Positions 1-10,174 of a DNA stretch of 64,000 nucleotides are shown here, piece by piece (position 1 is the stretch's first letter; every line of letters starts with the position of its first letter). Under the pieces are notes generated by a model that did not search any database, was not told the DNA's origin, and saw nothing but the letters and a program-made list of their open reading frames with translations. The translations under genes and the position numbers were made by a program. The stretch is from Farysia itapuensis (Eukaryota; Basidiomycota; Ustilaginomycetes; Ustilaginales; Ustilaginaceae), in NCBI GenBank assembly GCA_023212645.1, contig JALBYC010000024.1, positions 1 through 64,000 of the forward strand, given 5' to 3'.

Positions 1-920
1 TCGGACGTGTGACCGACAAGGCTGTGTGCGGTCCGGAGAGCTGGAAGAAGCACACCTGGCTGTGTTTTCGAAGACTACGGGGCTCTCGACGCTGTTCAGG
101 CCTGCTCTGATTGCACATTTGTCGACTTACAAACATGCTCTCTCTGCAGGTAACACGCAGGACTGCTGTAGCTTCACGAGCTTAGTGCTAAAGTTAGTGC
201 TCATGATATTCCTTGACCACTTACATCGTAACGATTGAGGTATTGCAATGAGTGCAGTCGTTCTGCTCTTGATGCAGATCATGAGAACGCATTAGTGCTC
301 TTCTTTCTGAAGCTACGGTACCACAATCCCTCCGCCTTTGATTTGACAACTCGTTGAACTTGGCGCTTGTGTCCGCGCCCGCATCCTGTCATACGCGTAC
401 GTTACGCTCGTAGGCGGCACACGAAGAGAAATGCTGAAACGCGTCTACGAACACTTTGACGAATGCTTAAGTGGATGCTCCATCGGCATGCTTTTGATGA
501 CACTGCTTTAGATACTGTGCGAGGTGTTCACATGCATGGCAATCTGCTCTGGTGAGTTCACAGCAAGTGCAGCACAGTAATAGGCTTTTGCCTAGGCCAT
601 TCGAAGCCGTGCGCGCGTTTCAAATGTCTTCTAAAGCGATTGACACTCAACTCAATGCTTGGTTCGAGGCGTGCCTGCTGATCGTTTTTGCGATGTTGGT
701 AGACCCTTTGCGCCTCTTTGGAGTTTCAGGCTGTGCAAGTTTGATCGTGACGGCTTGATGCTCCGACTCAAACAAAACTCAAACGGGTGCTCTACGTGCG
801 TGTTGAGCATCCACAGATGAAGAGCGCAATGGGTTTGGCTAGCATCGACTCCGCACTTGACGCGAGAACGTTTTCTGATTTTTATTTAATTCAATTTAAA
901 AAATTTAATTAAAATAAATT

Positions 921-942
921 AATTATGGGCCGGCCCATAATT
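921..942. repeat. Perfect 22-bp palindrome in an AT-rich block
   Basis: The 22 bases read the same on both strands and contain the 8-bp core GGCCGGCC. On both sides lie about 40 bases of almost pure A/T (roughly 876-920 and 943-990), so a GC-rich palindrome sits in an AT island. A related imperfect copy of the core lies at 2306-2321. It may be a remnant of a repeat end or a hairpin-forming site; no function can be read from it. Confidence 0.8.
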
Positions 943-1293
943 TAATTAATTAATTAAATTTGAAAAAAAATAAATAAAATTGAAAATATGGCCTCAAATT
1001 ACATGTTTTCGCGCAGCAGAAAGACCGCAGCGGCAAGCGTCAATGTCTCACAGGTGAGCGATTCACACAGACAGTGGCTAGGAGCATCTTTAGCCACTCT
1101 TTGTCGAACGTATTCCAAGCGTCACTTCAAGAAGACGGACCTCTGAAAGCGTCCTGAATTTTGTCATGAGGTGAACGAATTGGCACAAACTTCTGTGCAG
1201 CGCACCTGCATTTTCACAAGCTGCGTTAGGGCATTAAAAGATTTTGCGTTATCAACAAGCTGATAGAGACGACAAGAGGCAATTGTTACATTA

Positions 1294-1431
1294 GGGAGCT
1301 TTCGGTGCACCAAAATACCGCTTTTTTAGAGCTAAAAAAAGAGCCAAATCTGCTAAACACCAGCCAAATTTGTCGATTTTGACATTTTTTAAGCTCCAAA
1401 AAAGCGGTATTTTGGTGCACCGAAAGCTCCC
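1294..1431. mobile_element. MITE-like element with about 41-bp terminal inverted repeats and TA duplication
   Basis: The left arm starts GGGAGCTTTCGGTGCACC and the right arm is its reverse complement over about 41 bases with one mismatch. The arms enclose about 56 bases of AT-rich sequence with no coding capacity. A TA dinucleotide flanks both ends (1292-1293 and 1432-1433), which is the target duplication typical of Tc1/mariner-type DNA transposons. At 138 bp the element must be non-autonomous. The near-perfect arms suggest fairly recent insertion. Confidence 0.8.
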
Positions 1432-2305
1432 TATTGCAAAGTTGCTGACAAGTCTAATTTTTCAGAGATGCTAGAAGAGCAACAGTCGCGAAAATGTGAA
1501 TCAATTTGCGTATACTTGCTTTAACTCTACGTCTCATTCACAAAATGTGTGCTTCCCACGCATCGGAATCGAGTCCAAAGTCGTCTGAAATGATCTGTAA
1601 GTATTAGGCATAGTAGGCGAATGCTAAATACTAAACAAACAGCTCGGGCAGGCGGGCCGGCACAGAGATTTTCACTAGCCAGGTTGCACGAGACAAAGCG
1701 TTCGGCTAGTCGAGTCGGAGCACCGGCTGAGAACTCGATCTTGCAGGTGCGAGGTTGTTCGACGAGAACGCCTACAGTGAGACCGCTAGTGAGATACAAG
1801 CTAAGCAGGGCTTCGAACGAAACAGACAGTGTGGAGAGGATGTACTGCATACATCTTTGGTCTGAGTGCAAGCGAATGCTGTATGAGAATAAACCGACCA
1901 GATGTCTTGCGGGGAGAGTCAAACAGAGTACAGGTTGGGAGAGATGAGAGACTCTTAGAAGTAGTGGTCGTTCCGTATTAGAAGGGCAGCCACCAGTACA
2001 CATCGATTGAGTCTTCCCACCTTCAGAAGGCCGAGGGGTTCCACGATTGTGTGGTGTGCGGCCTCCTATGACAACGACCCAGAATGGCGCGACGGTGGGT
2101 GTCGTGCTGGTGGAGCATCAGGTGGCCACCGTTTCAGACGATTGGCGCTGGCAAGAGAACTAGGCAAGCCAACAAGGAGGCAACGACGTGGACGGTATCG
2201 CAGCCTTGATGTTCTGTAGCGATGGTCCATGGTCATGTTTGCTCGAGTTTCGAGAGTTTCAGATCTTCCCGCGCTGACTGCACGAAGATATGTCATTTAA
2301 TAAAG

Positions 2306-2321
2306 ATGGGCCGACCCATAA
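2306..2321. repeat. Second copy of the GGGCC palindrome core
   Basis: This 16-base stretch matches the core and right shoulder of the palindrome at 921-942 with one substitution that breaks its symmetry. It is again preceded by AT-rich bases. It may be the end of a related decayed repeat. Confidence 0.4.
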
Positions 2322-4060
2322 GTTTTCAGGATGCCGGTCGGGGGACTCGAAGGGTTTGGGACTGGACATATGTGCCCAAATGCAGGTACAATGGCGTAGT
2401 CTGAGCCGTGCGCAGAAATACACCTTCTATGCACTACATGTGGTAATTGCCACTGGCCTGGCCACAGTATCATCACTTCCAAGATCAACATTAGAGGTAG
2501 ATACATGGGAGAGCCCCATCGTGCCGAAGACGAGAGCGCCACTGTGGCTTTAGTCTTGGCGCAACATCGAAAAGTGAATCTGCGAATCGCGATGGCTCAG
2601 CCGTGACGGCTCGTTAAAGCAAGAGAGGGCCCTGAGCAACAATCTATGCCCGCAAAGTAGCTGCCCACGTAAGAAGGGCAGAGGCTACTGTGGTACTTGT
2701 GGTGTAGTAGCGAATCAGCGTCTTTGGAGGCTTGGATGAAAATGATAGACTTTTCTTTCTTGGGCTGAGGATCGAGGGTTCGCCGGTGGCGTGGTCGCTA
2801 GGACGCTGCCTACCTTATCAATATTTTGCGAGAAAAATAGACTCTACTGACTCGCCAATAAGCTGGTGAGCTGTGGCTGACCCACCAACAGAGAATGAGT
2901 CAGCTTTTCGAGCGCATTACTACGCCAATGCTAGCGAGGCTTGTGAAGTATCCAACATGTATGACTGTCAAGGAGCAAGGTCTGTCCTTTGACAAGATCC
3001 GCAACGCAGCACTATGGGCGATTGTTCTGCAGATGGACTGTGCTCCGCCGAGCTGCTGAACAAATTAGCCAGTCTGCAAGCAAGGTGGTGTATGTGCAAC
3101 ATGCCTGAAACTTATCAGGATTGTGCATCAGATTCGGTCACCGGTCTATGGCGTAGCCGGAGAGGGGCCATTGGCAGCCCAGTACAGCAAATTTGACCCA
3201 GTCTTACGCAAGGAATAGCCAAGTCGCCATTATAGTCTTAGCGCCAGCCCAGAACGTGTCGATGCCGGCAAGCACTCCCGAGACACGTGCACTGTACGAC
3301 ATACCTGTGTCGGGAAAGAGATTCTCATCATAGCTCTTTAAGATCCTGGAGCCGTGGAGGACGTGCGCGAGGAAGGCTTGCGCAAGATTATCGAGTAAAC
3401 AGCGAATGGATCTGCAACGTGCAACAGCTTCGCCACTACCACTGTTGAACCCCGTCTGATGATGACCGAAAATGGTCATGCGGACCTACAGCATCGTCTC
3501 CTTACTTTGAAAAAGAGTATGTCCAGGAGACCATGGTGCTATCGACGTCTGGACGCTAACAGCATGTACCGACAAAAGGTGTCATTGAAATGGGAGCCTG
3601 GACTGCAGGAGAAGAGTACTGTTTTACCGCCCAGACGTATTCCAATGGGCCCTTTCCCGTCAGGAAAATGGTCAAGTGACTTGCAGGGTTGCAGGTTAAC
3701 TTAGAAGCAGCTCGGTCAGAGGTCTGTACGAAGCTTGTGAAGCAAGGACGGGCCCAAGTCACTCGCGGTGTCAACTGTCAAGACCGTTCCTTCCAGAATG
3801 TGGAGCGGCAAAGTCGTGCCCAAATTTGGAAATTTGGAAAATTCAATGGTGACGGAGTGTTAGACTCTGAACCCTTTCTTCTAAAAGCTATAAAAGCGCA
3901 AAGCGCGTAAAGCGAAAAAGCCAATTCGCCAGAAAGTGATAGCCGATCTTGACACTTTCGTGCACGCGCTAGCCCCTACACCAACAACCGCCGCCAAGTC
4001 GACGCACGATGAGCGGATTGCTATAGCTCTGCCATCTTCGGAACAGCATCACTGTACAAC

Positions 4061-7000
4061 ATGACCCGCCCATCGATCGCGGTCCGATTGCGACGCTTAG
4101 CCCTAGACGATGCGGGGTATGCAGTGGTCTTGCCCGCGCTTGTTCTCGTCGAGACGGTATTGAGCCAGGCGATCGTCCGCAAGATCAGCTTTACCGAGAT
4201 CGACTTCCAGACGTACTTGGGTCAGTCGGCTCTCTTTCTTGCCGGAGAGCGGGACTACAGCAGATTAGATCCACAGGGCGGCAGCGGACCGTGCGTCTAC
4301 CCTGCCGGACATGTGTACTTCTACTCGCTTCTGCACAAGTTGACAAGAGGAGGAGATGATATCTTACCAGCACAGTATGTCTTCCAAGCGCTTCTGACGG
4401 CAACAGTGCTCGTAGTAGCTGCTCTGTATCGTCAGGCGGGGGTCCCACCTATCCTGACGGTGCCACTGGTTCTATCGAAGCGAATTCACTCCATCTTTCT
4501 TCTGCGCCTGTTCAATGATCCCGTAGCTCTTTTATTTGTCTACACAAGTCTCCTTGTTGCAGTCAGAGGGCGGTGGAAGACGTCCGCCGTCCTTCTCAGT
4601 CTTGGGCTGAGCATCAAGATGAACGTGCTCCTCTTTCTACCCGGCCTTCTCGTCGCTGCATTCGTCCAGACGGGGCTCGCCGGCGCTCTGGCCTACCTCG
4701 CTGGGATCGTGCTCGTCCAGATCCTTCTCTCTTTGCCATTCACCTTACACAACCCAGATACCTACTTTGCCAATGCGTTCGACTTTGGTAGAGCGTTCCT
4801 GTACAAATGGACCGTCAATTGGCGCTTTGTCCCGGAGCCGACATTTACATCCACAAGGTTTGCTCACACCTTGCTCGGTGCCCATCTAGGCCTGCTGATT
4901 CTCTTTGGGCTGTTCAAGTGGACACAGATCGGTACAGTTGGGCCACAATGGCTCTTAACGTTCTCCAACAAGGGCATGCGCAAGACCGATCGAGCAGCGA
5001 CCGTCGGCTTGCTGTCAATAGCATTCACGTCCAACGTGATCGGCGTGCTGTGTTCGCGAAGTCTGCACTACCAGTTCTACTCATGGTACTTCCACCAAGT
5101 GCCGTTCCTTCTCTGGTTCTCCAAGCTTCCGGTGCTGCTTAAGCTTGGCATCCCAATATGCTTGGAATGGTGTTGGAATGTGTTTCCTTCCACCCCGGAA
5201 TCATCTCTCGCGCTTTTGCTTTGCCATGTCTTGCTAGTCGCAGGTTCGTGTACCATTCCCGCCCTAGAATTAGCATCAGCAAAGGCGCCGTTGACAGCAG
5301 AGGAAGAGGTGGAAGTGGAGCTGCTGCTCTCCAATAAAGACACCACAAAAGCTCGTGCCGACGCAAGCGTCCGCGCTGCAGAAGTTGCCGCACGACGCAA
5401 CGAAGCGCTTGCAAAGGAACATGAAAGGGAGCAAAGAGAACTCGCGGCAGTTCGGCGCCGCATGGCAGTGCGTCGCAAATTGGTGTCCATCCTCGGACGA
5501 GCCGTGCTACACGTCCGTACACTACTCATTGTCGCGGCCGTTGGCCTCTTGTTCGTTGTGATGCATCCAAATTCGCCCGTGTCCAAAGGAACATACGTGG
5601 ACGAAAACGCTCTGCAGCCGGGCCAATCACGCGTGTACTGGGACTACTTTGATGTAACGCACGCCGACATGCTGTCGGAGAAAGTCGCTCGGCTCGGCGC
5701 GGTTGGCACGAGCGAGGCTCGTGCCGAGTTTGTGAGGTCCGAGCTAGCGTCATATGGCCTAGATGCAAGGCTGCAACACTACCAATACCGAAGGGGATCC
5801 GATCGGTCCGTTGCACAGCTGGCCGGCGTCAATGCGTATGCCCGTTCCGCTACGCCTCGAATCGATGGTCGAGAAGCAGTGATCCTGACAGCGAGCTGGC
5901 AGAGTCAATGGCGCGGCGGCGACACCACTGCAAGCAGTAACGACACAGATGGAGAGCGCAAGACCAACGTGCGAGGCGTTGCCTCACTTTTAGCCCTGGC
6001 TCGCTACCTGTCCACACAGGCGCACCTGAGCAAGGACTTGATCTTTGTGGTCAGTGACGGATATCTCGAGGGCGCCAACGCATGGTCTTCGATGTATTTT
6101 GGCAGTCGATCGACCGAAGTTGATGCCGACCCCATCCGAATAGGTGGTTCGCACGTGTGGAACGCAATCTCGCTCGACTATCCTGCCGACTCCTTTTCAT
6201 CGCTGGTCGTGCAGTACGAAGGTCTGGACGGACAATTGCCCAATATGGATGTGGTCAATACGTTCGTCCGCGTCGCTGAACGTGTCGCTGATGGTGTTCC
6301 AACGGTCTTGGCTCCACGACAAGGCAAGACGGTTCTGTTGGACGCTGCTCGCCGTGTGAGCGAGAAGCTTCAGGTTCCGATGCGATCTGATGTCGAACGA
6401 GAGCTGCGCAACTATGAGCAAGGAGCGCGAGCTGCAGCTCGTCAGTTCGGTTACGGCGCTGCTGGTCGCCCAAGTGGTCCACACGCCCTGTTCCAACGAT
6501 ATCACGTCGACGCCATCACTATCTTTGCTGTGCCTGCCGATGGACCCTATGGGTTCTACCACATGGGTCGAGCCGTCGAGTCATTTGTCCGCTCGATGTC
6601 GAATCTGCTGGAACGACTACATCACTCTCAGTTCTTCTACCTCTTGCTAACGCCGTACCGGTTCGTGCCCATCGGTGTCGTCATCCTGATTCCGCTCTTC
6701 CTCTCCATCTCGATGACCATTTCGGGCATGCACATCTGGTTCCAAGAGGAGGCTGTATCCAAGCAGATTCGCGCAGCCTTGTTCGCCTCGTCTGCCGCCC
6801 TACTTGCTCCCATGGACATGCAGGATGCGGAGCTAGAGTCGCCGACGCTGGCGTGGTATCGTGATCAACTAGCCGAACGCTGGGTCCGCCATTTCGATGA
6901 CGGCACCAACATCAACGTTGTCCCGGCGGGATTTGCCGAATTGAGCAAGGCACTTACCTTGTCGAAGCGACCGTATCAGAGTGCTGTGCTCGGCATCATT

Positions 7001-7674
7001 GCTTGCCTTGTCGGTGCAAGTCTGGCTCTGCTCGGACTCAGCAGTGTGTCATACGACGGGCTCAGAGGCCTGCCTACTTCCGTAAGTCCAATGTTCATGC
7101 TCACTTCGTCCGATCGCTGTGCTGACGACATCCTGTCTTCGTAAAGTACCATGGTTGCCTGGGTGCATCAATGTGCATGCTGTTCTCAATTGTGGTAGCT
7201 GCATCGCTGCGATGGCAGAGCGGAGCAGCTGCACAGGTGCGATTGGGACGGCTGATACAGTCCTTTTCGGGGATCCAGGCCGGCATGGGCGTCGCCGTTC
7301 TCAGCGTGCTCAATTTCGCCCTGGCTACCGCGCTCGGCCTGTTCCTGTTAATCGCGCTGGGGATCGCCAGCACGCGTGCGCCAAATGCGGGCAGCGTGCG
7401 TCGAGTACCCGTCCTACTCCGAGCGGCGCTGGTACAGCTACTGAATCCGATGTGCTGGCTCGCACTTGGCTCGATCCTGCCCGTCAATCTGTCGAGTGCA
7501 CTTACGCAACAGGCAGAGCAACTGCTCCTTGAATGGTCGATACTCGGATCCAACACTTTACCCATCCTGGCATTGTTCTACCTACCGATCCTGCTGCAGC
7601 TTCAGACTTCGGTCGTGCTGCTGTTGACCTCACCGTCTCCCACCACATACGCAAAAGGTTCTCCCCTCTCGTGA
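4061..7674 (+). CDS. ALG3-GAA1: ALG3-GAA1 fusion: Dol-P-Man mannosyltransferase joined to GPI-transamidase subunit
   Basis: Exons are 4061-7081 and 7147-7674 (65-nt phase-0 intron, GTAAGT donor, CTGAC branch site), giving 1182 residues. Residues 1-425 match ALG3, the ER alpha-1,3-mannosyltransferase that extends Man5GlcNAc2-PP-dolichol. The family signatures FTEIDFQTY, VYPAGHVY and RIHSIFLLRLFNDPVA are present, with many membrane helices. Residues 468-1182 match GAA1, the GPI-transamidase subunit that brings the lipid anchor to the protein: a membrane helix, then YVDENALQPGQ, a luminal peptidase-like domain and C-terminal helices completed by exon 2. A charged, Ala/Glu-rich linker (about 425-467) joins them without a stop codon or clear intron. 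An in-frame ATG at 5462 lies where a free GAA1 would begin, so internal initiation remains possible. Both halves are full length and both act at the ER membrane. Confidence 0.85.
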
Positions 7675-7717
7675 GCAATAGCAGAAATTGTTTTCATCTT
7701 GTTGTACAGTGCGGTGG

Positions 7718-9097
7718 TTAGCCGTTTGTGTTTTGATTTGCGCGTGCTCGTAGACGGTAGAGAAGGGACTCGCCGCTTCCGTGGCCTGCACCACCTCTAC
7801 GTTCGTACTCCAGTGCGAAGAGAGCATCTCGTAGCGTTACTCTGAGGCGAGCCTGGCGTTCTTCTTCCAGCTTGGCTGCTTGTCTGGCTGCGACGTCGCC
7901 CCATGCACCTGCGGCGCTTGTTGTATTGGACGCACTTGTGCTGCCTGCAGAGCCGTCGACGTTGTTGACCCAACTATCGCCTTGTGCGCCATTGACAGGT
8001 GGTTGGGGTGCGAATTTGGGCTTAGGAAGCCGGCTTCCTCCACCATCACCCGCTGCATCCCCTTTTTTGCCTCCGAGCGATCCAAGGGCTCCCGGACCGG
8101 CGCTCGTGTTGCCGCCAGAGAGCCACGAGTATTTGCTCGAGCCACCGCCCAAGTTTCGCATTGCTGTGCTGTCGGCGAGCCGCTTTCGTACGTCTTCCGA
8201 CATGTTGCGTGCTGCCACGCCTGGTCCGATCTTTTTGGGCTTCTTGTTGCCCAGAGCGCCGGATCTCGGCATGCCAGTGCCGTCATCGCCCATACCATCA
8301 AGGTCACCGTCCAGACCGGTGCCTGATCCTGAAGCGAGAGCCGAGGCTTCTGCATCACGTGCAAGACGTTGTTTCCGCCTACGTGCCTCGTCGCCTCTCT
8401 CTGCCTTCTCGAGTGCTGCGAGCTGTCTTGTGGGATTAGTCGAAATCTGTTCGTGATACATGGGTGTGTTGGAGTCGGGGAACAATGGCGGTGGGTGCTG
8501 GTGACTGGACCAGCTGCGATGGCGTGAGCTTGCAACCATGCTTTCCAGCAGATTCTTGATGCGCATACGAGCTGCAAGCGAGAGATAGTTGAGCACGGCT
8601 GCGTCCACGCTCAGGCCGTGTTTCTGAGCAATGGTATGTACTTTGTATGCCAATGGGTATACCTGCAGATACAACTCGTCATCGTAGGCAGAGCTGGCTG
8701 TAGTGCTCTGACCACTTCGGACATGGTTGTTGGTACCTGCGCGCGGTTGTCCACCGCGCCGTTGTATGGCCTCTTCCTCTGCGCGCAGATCTATGCCCGA
8801 GGAACCCATAACGTCTACCAAGCTCTCTAAGTTGTCTCTCTGATCCTGTTGCTGCTGTTGCTGAGAGGTGACGGACGGTCTGTAGTGGGAGGTGGAGTTG
8901 ACGGCGGCAGACGAGGGAACGGGCGGCAAGCTGGGACGGCCAGCAAAGTCATTCTGGCGTACGGTGGAGAGGGGGGAGGGCGCAGCTGAATGCTCTGTCT
9001 TTATACGTTTGGCAGAGGGCAGAGCCGACTCTGAACCCTCTCTTGCCGCATCAGGCGTCGAAGGAGCCGACGTGGTGGCTGGCGACGAAGTAGCCAT
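7718..9097 (-). CDS. TAF4: TFIID subunit TAF4
   Basis: This intronless gene encodes 459 residues. The start is the first ATG of the frame, at 9097. TAF4 is a histone-fold core subunit of TFIID that pairs with TAF12 in promoter recognition. The N-terminal 110 residues are Ser/Pro/Gln-rich. A conserved helical segment follows (DDELYLQVYPLAYKVHTIA onward, about 140-200), then a basic stretch (EARRRKQRLARDAEA). The C-terminal motif RVTLRDALFALEYER is typical of fungal TAF4. The gene converges on the ALG3-GAA1 gene with only 43 bases between stop codons. It lies just downstream of GOT1 on the same strand. Confidence 0.85.
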   Translation of the reverse strand: MATSSPATTSAPSTPDAAREGSESALPSAKRIKTEHSAAPSPLSTVRQNDFAGRPSLPPVPSSAAVNSTSHYRPSVTSQQQQQQDQRDNLESLVDVMGSSGIDLRAEEEAIQRRGGQPRAGTNNHVRSGQSTTASSAYDDELYLQVYPLAYKVHTIAQKHGLSVDAAVLNYLSLAARMRIKNLLESMVASSRHRSWSSHQHPPPLFPDSNTPMYHEQISTNPTRQLAALEKAERGDEARRRKQRLARDAEASALASGSGTGLDGDLDGMGDDGTGMPRSGALGNKKPKKIGPGVAARNMSEDVRKRLADSTAMRNLGGGSSKYSWLSGGNTSAGPGALGSLGGKKGDAAGDGGGSRLPKPKFAPQPPVNGAQGDSWVNNVDGSAGSTSASNTTSAAGAWGDVAARQAAKLEEERQARLRVTLRDALFALEYERRGGAGHGSGESLLYRLRARANQNTNG

Positions 9098-9340
9098 CGC
9101 CAGTGTTGGGGGGGAGATAAAGACCTGCAACGTTGGTGGGAAACAGTCGAAAAAGGTGCGACGAAACCAAATCAACAATATCACGCGGAAAGGCCGATGA
9201 TGGATTTTCTCCGACCTTGGCGCCCCCACGCGCCCAAGAAGGAATGAAATCCGCATTCCGACAACGACTCCTTTTTAGCGCACACAATAGCCACATTGGG
9301 GCAGAACAAGTCCGTGGGAAAAACACTTTGCATTGACATT

Positions 9341-9974
9341 CTACACTGCCGACTGACGGGCACCGGCGCCTGCCAAGCGATCCAAGACCTGCAATCGATA
9401 AGGGTGAGAATCGGATGAGCCGAAGGTGTGATGGTTGCAAAGTGAAATTGTGATTGACTTACGTTTCGGACCACTGGAAGTGAAAGCACGTTGCCAATCA
9501 CGGGCACTTGGCGCAAGAAGTTGAGGATCACGGGGAAGAAGTCACTGTTTCCAGAAAGCCAAGTCAGTACTCGGGGGGCAGCCGAAAGGCGACTGGTCGG
9601 GGCGTCACGTACCCAAACAGATTAAGGAAGCCAAATGCTTCGACCAGCATTCCGATGACGGCCCATTTGCAGAAGACGAGAATCATGCCGGTAAAGAAGC
9701 AGATGGTCCCGCGAAGCTTTTGCTTGCGTGCGAAAAAGTAAAACGTCTTTTGTGGTCCGATGAGCAGAGCAATGCCTGCCGTAAAGAGCACATTGCCCAG
9801 GGCCAGGAGCGCTGCATCAAAGAAGAGCACAATGCCGAGAAAGATGAAGAAGGTGCCAAACGACACCAGACCCGCGCCGATCTCTGTAGCAGCCGGGCAA
9901 CTTCCGTCAGCACTGCCCAATTGCATCCAGTGCAGTACACGACAAGACTTACTCTGCTGGTCTGTCAACCACAT
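9341..9974 (-). CDS. GOT1: Golgi transport protein GOT1
   Basis: Four exons on the minus strand (9953-9974, 9613-9883, 9463-9544, 9341-9388) splice in frame to 140 residues, close to the usual length of this family. GOT1 is a small tetraspanning membrane protein of ER and early Golgi vesicles that supports ER-Golgi transport. The protein starts MWLTDQQKIGAG and has four hydrophobic helices. The conserved segment PQKTFYFFARKQKLRGT lies in the middle and FGDFFPVILNFLRQVP near the end. The introns are 68-74 bases with consensus borders. The first exon carries only 22 coding bases, so the start rests on the splice model and on family similarity at the N terminus. Confidence 0.88.
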
Positions 9975-10174
9975 GCTGTGAATGTTGTGATGGTATTCTT
10001 GAAAGTCGAGTGAGACACGTACACCAAAATTGCAAAAGCTGTCTAACACGCGTACGTGTCAAGTCGTACAAGTCGTGCCATACGTGCCATCAAATACCAT
10101 TGCTTTACGTTACTAGTACACACATGCAAGACTGATGAAAGACGGGAGCAGGAACGATTAGGGAGGGTAGGCGA

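Larger units (their letters stand above)
1..4060. other. Gene-poor left end, no recognisable gene
   Basis: Only short unrelated reading frames occur here (all under 160 codons). None shows a family motif, a signal peptide or a convincing splice pattern. The stretch carries an AT-rich block with a central palindrome (about 876-990), a MITE-like inverted repeat (1294-1431) and a second copy of the palindrome core at 2306-2321. The last 100 bases should contain the promoter of the ALG3-GAA1 gene. The composition and the lack of coding structure suggest decayed repeat or intergenic DNA. No telomeric TTAGGG array is present, so a chromosome end cannot be claimed. Confidence 0.6.

Noticed and set aside
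1527..2003. 158-codon minus-strand frame in the left region
   Set aside because: No similarity to any family I know, Cys/Leu/Arg-rich composition without domain structure, and an overlapping frame of similar length on the other strand.
1..4060. Telomere or chromosome end
   Set aside because: No TTAGGG array was found; only single occurrences exist.
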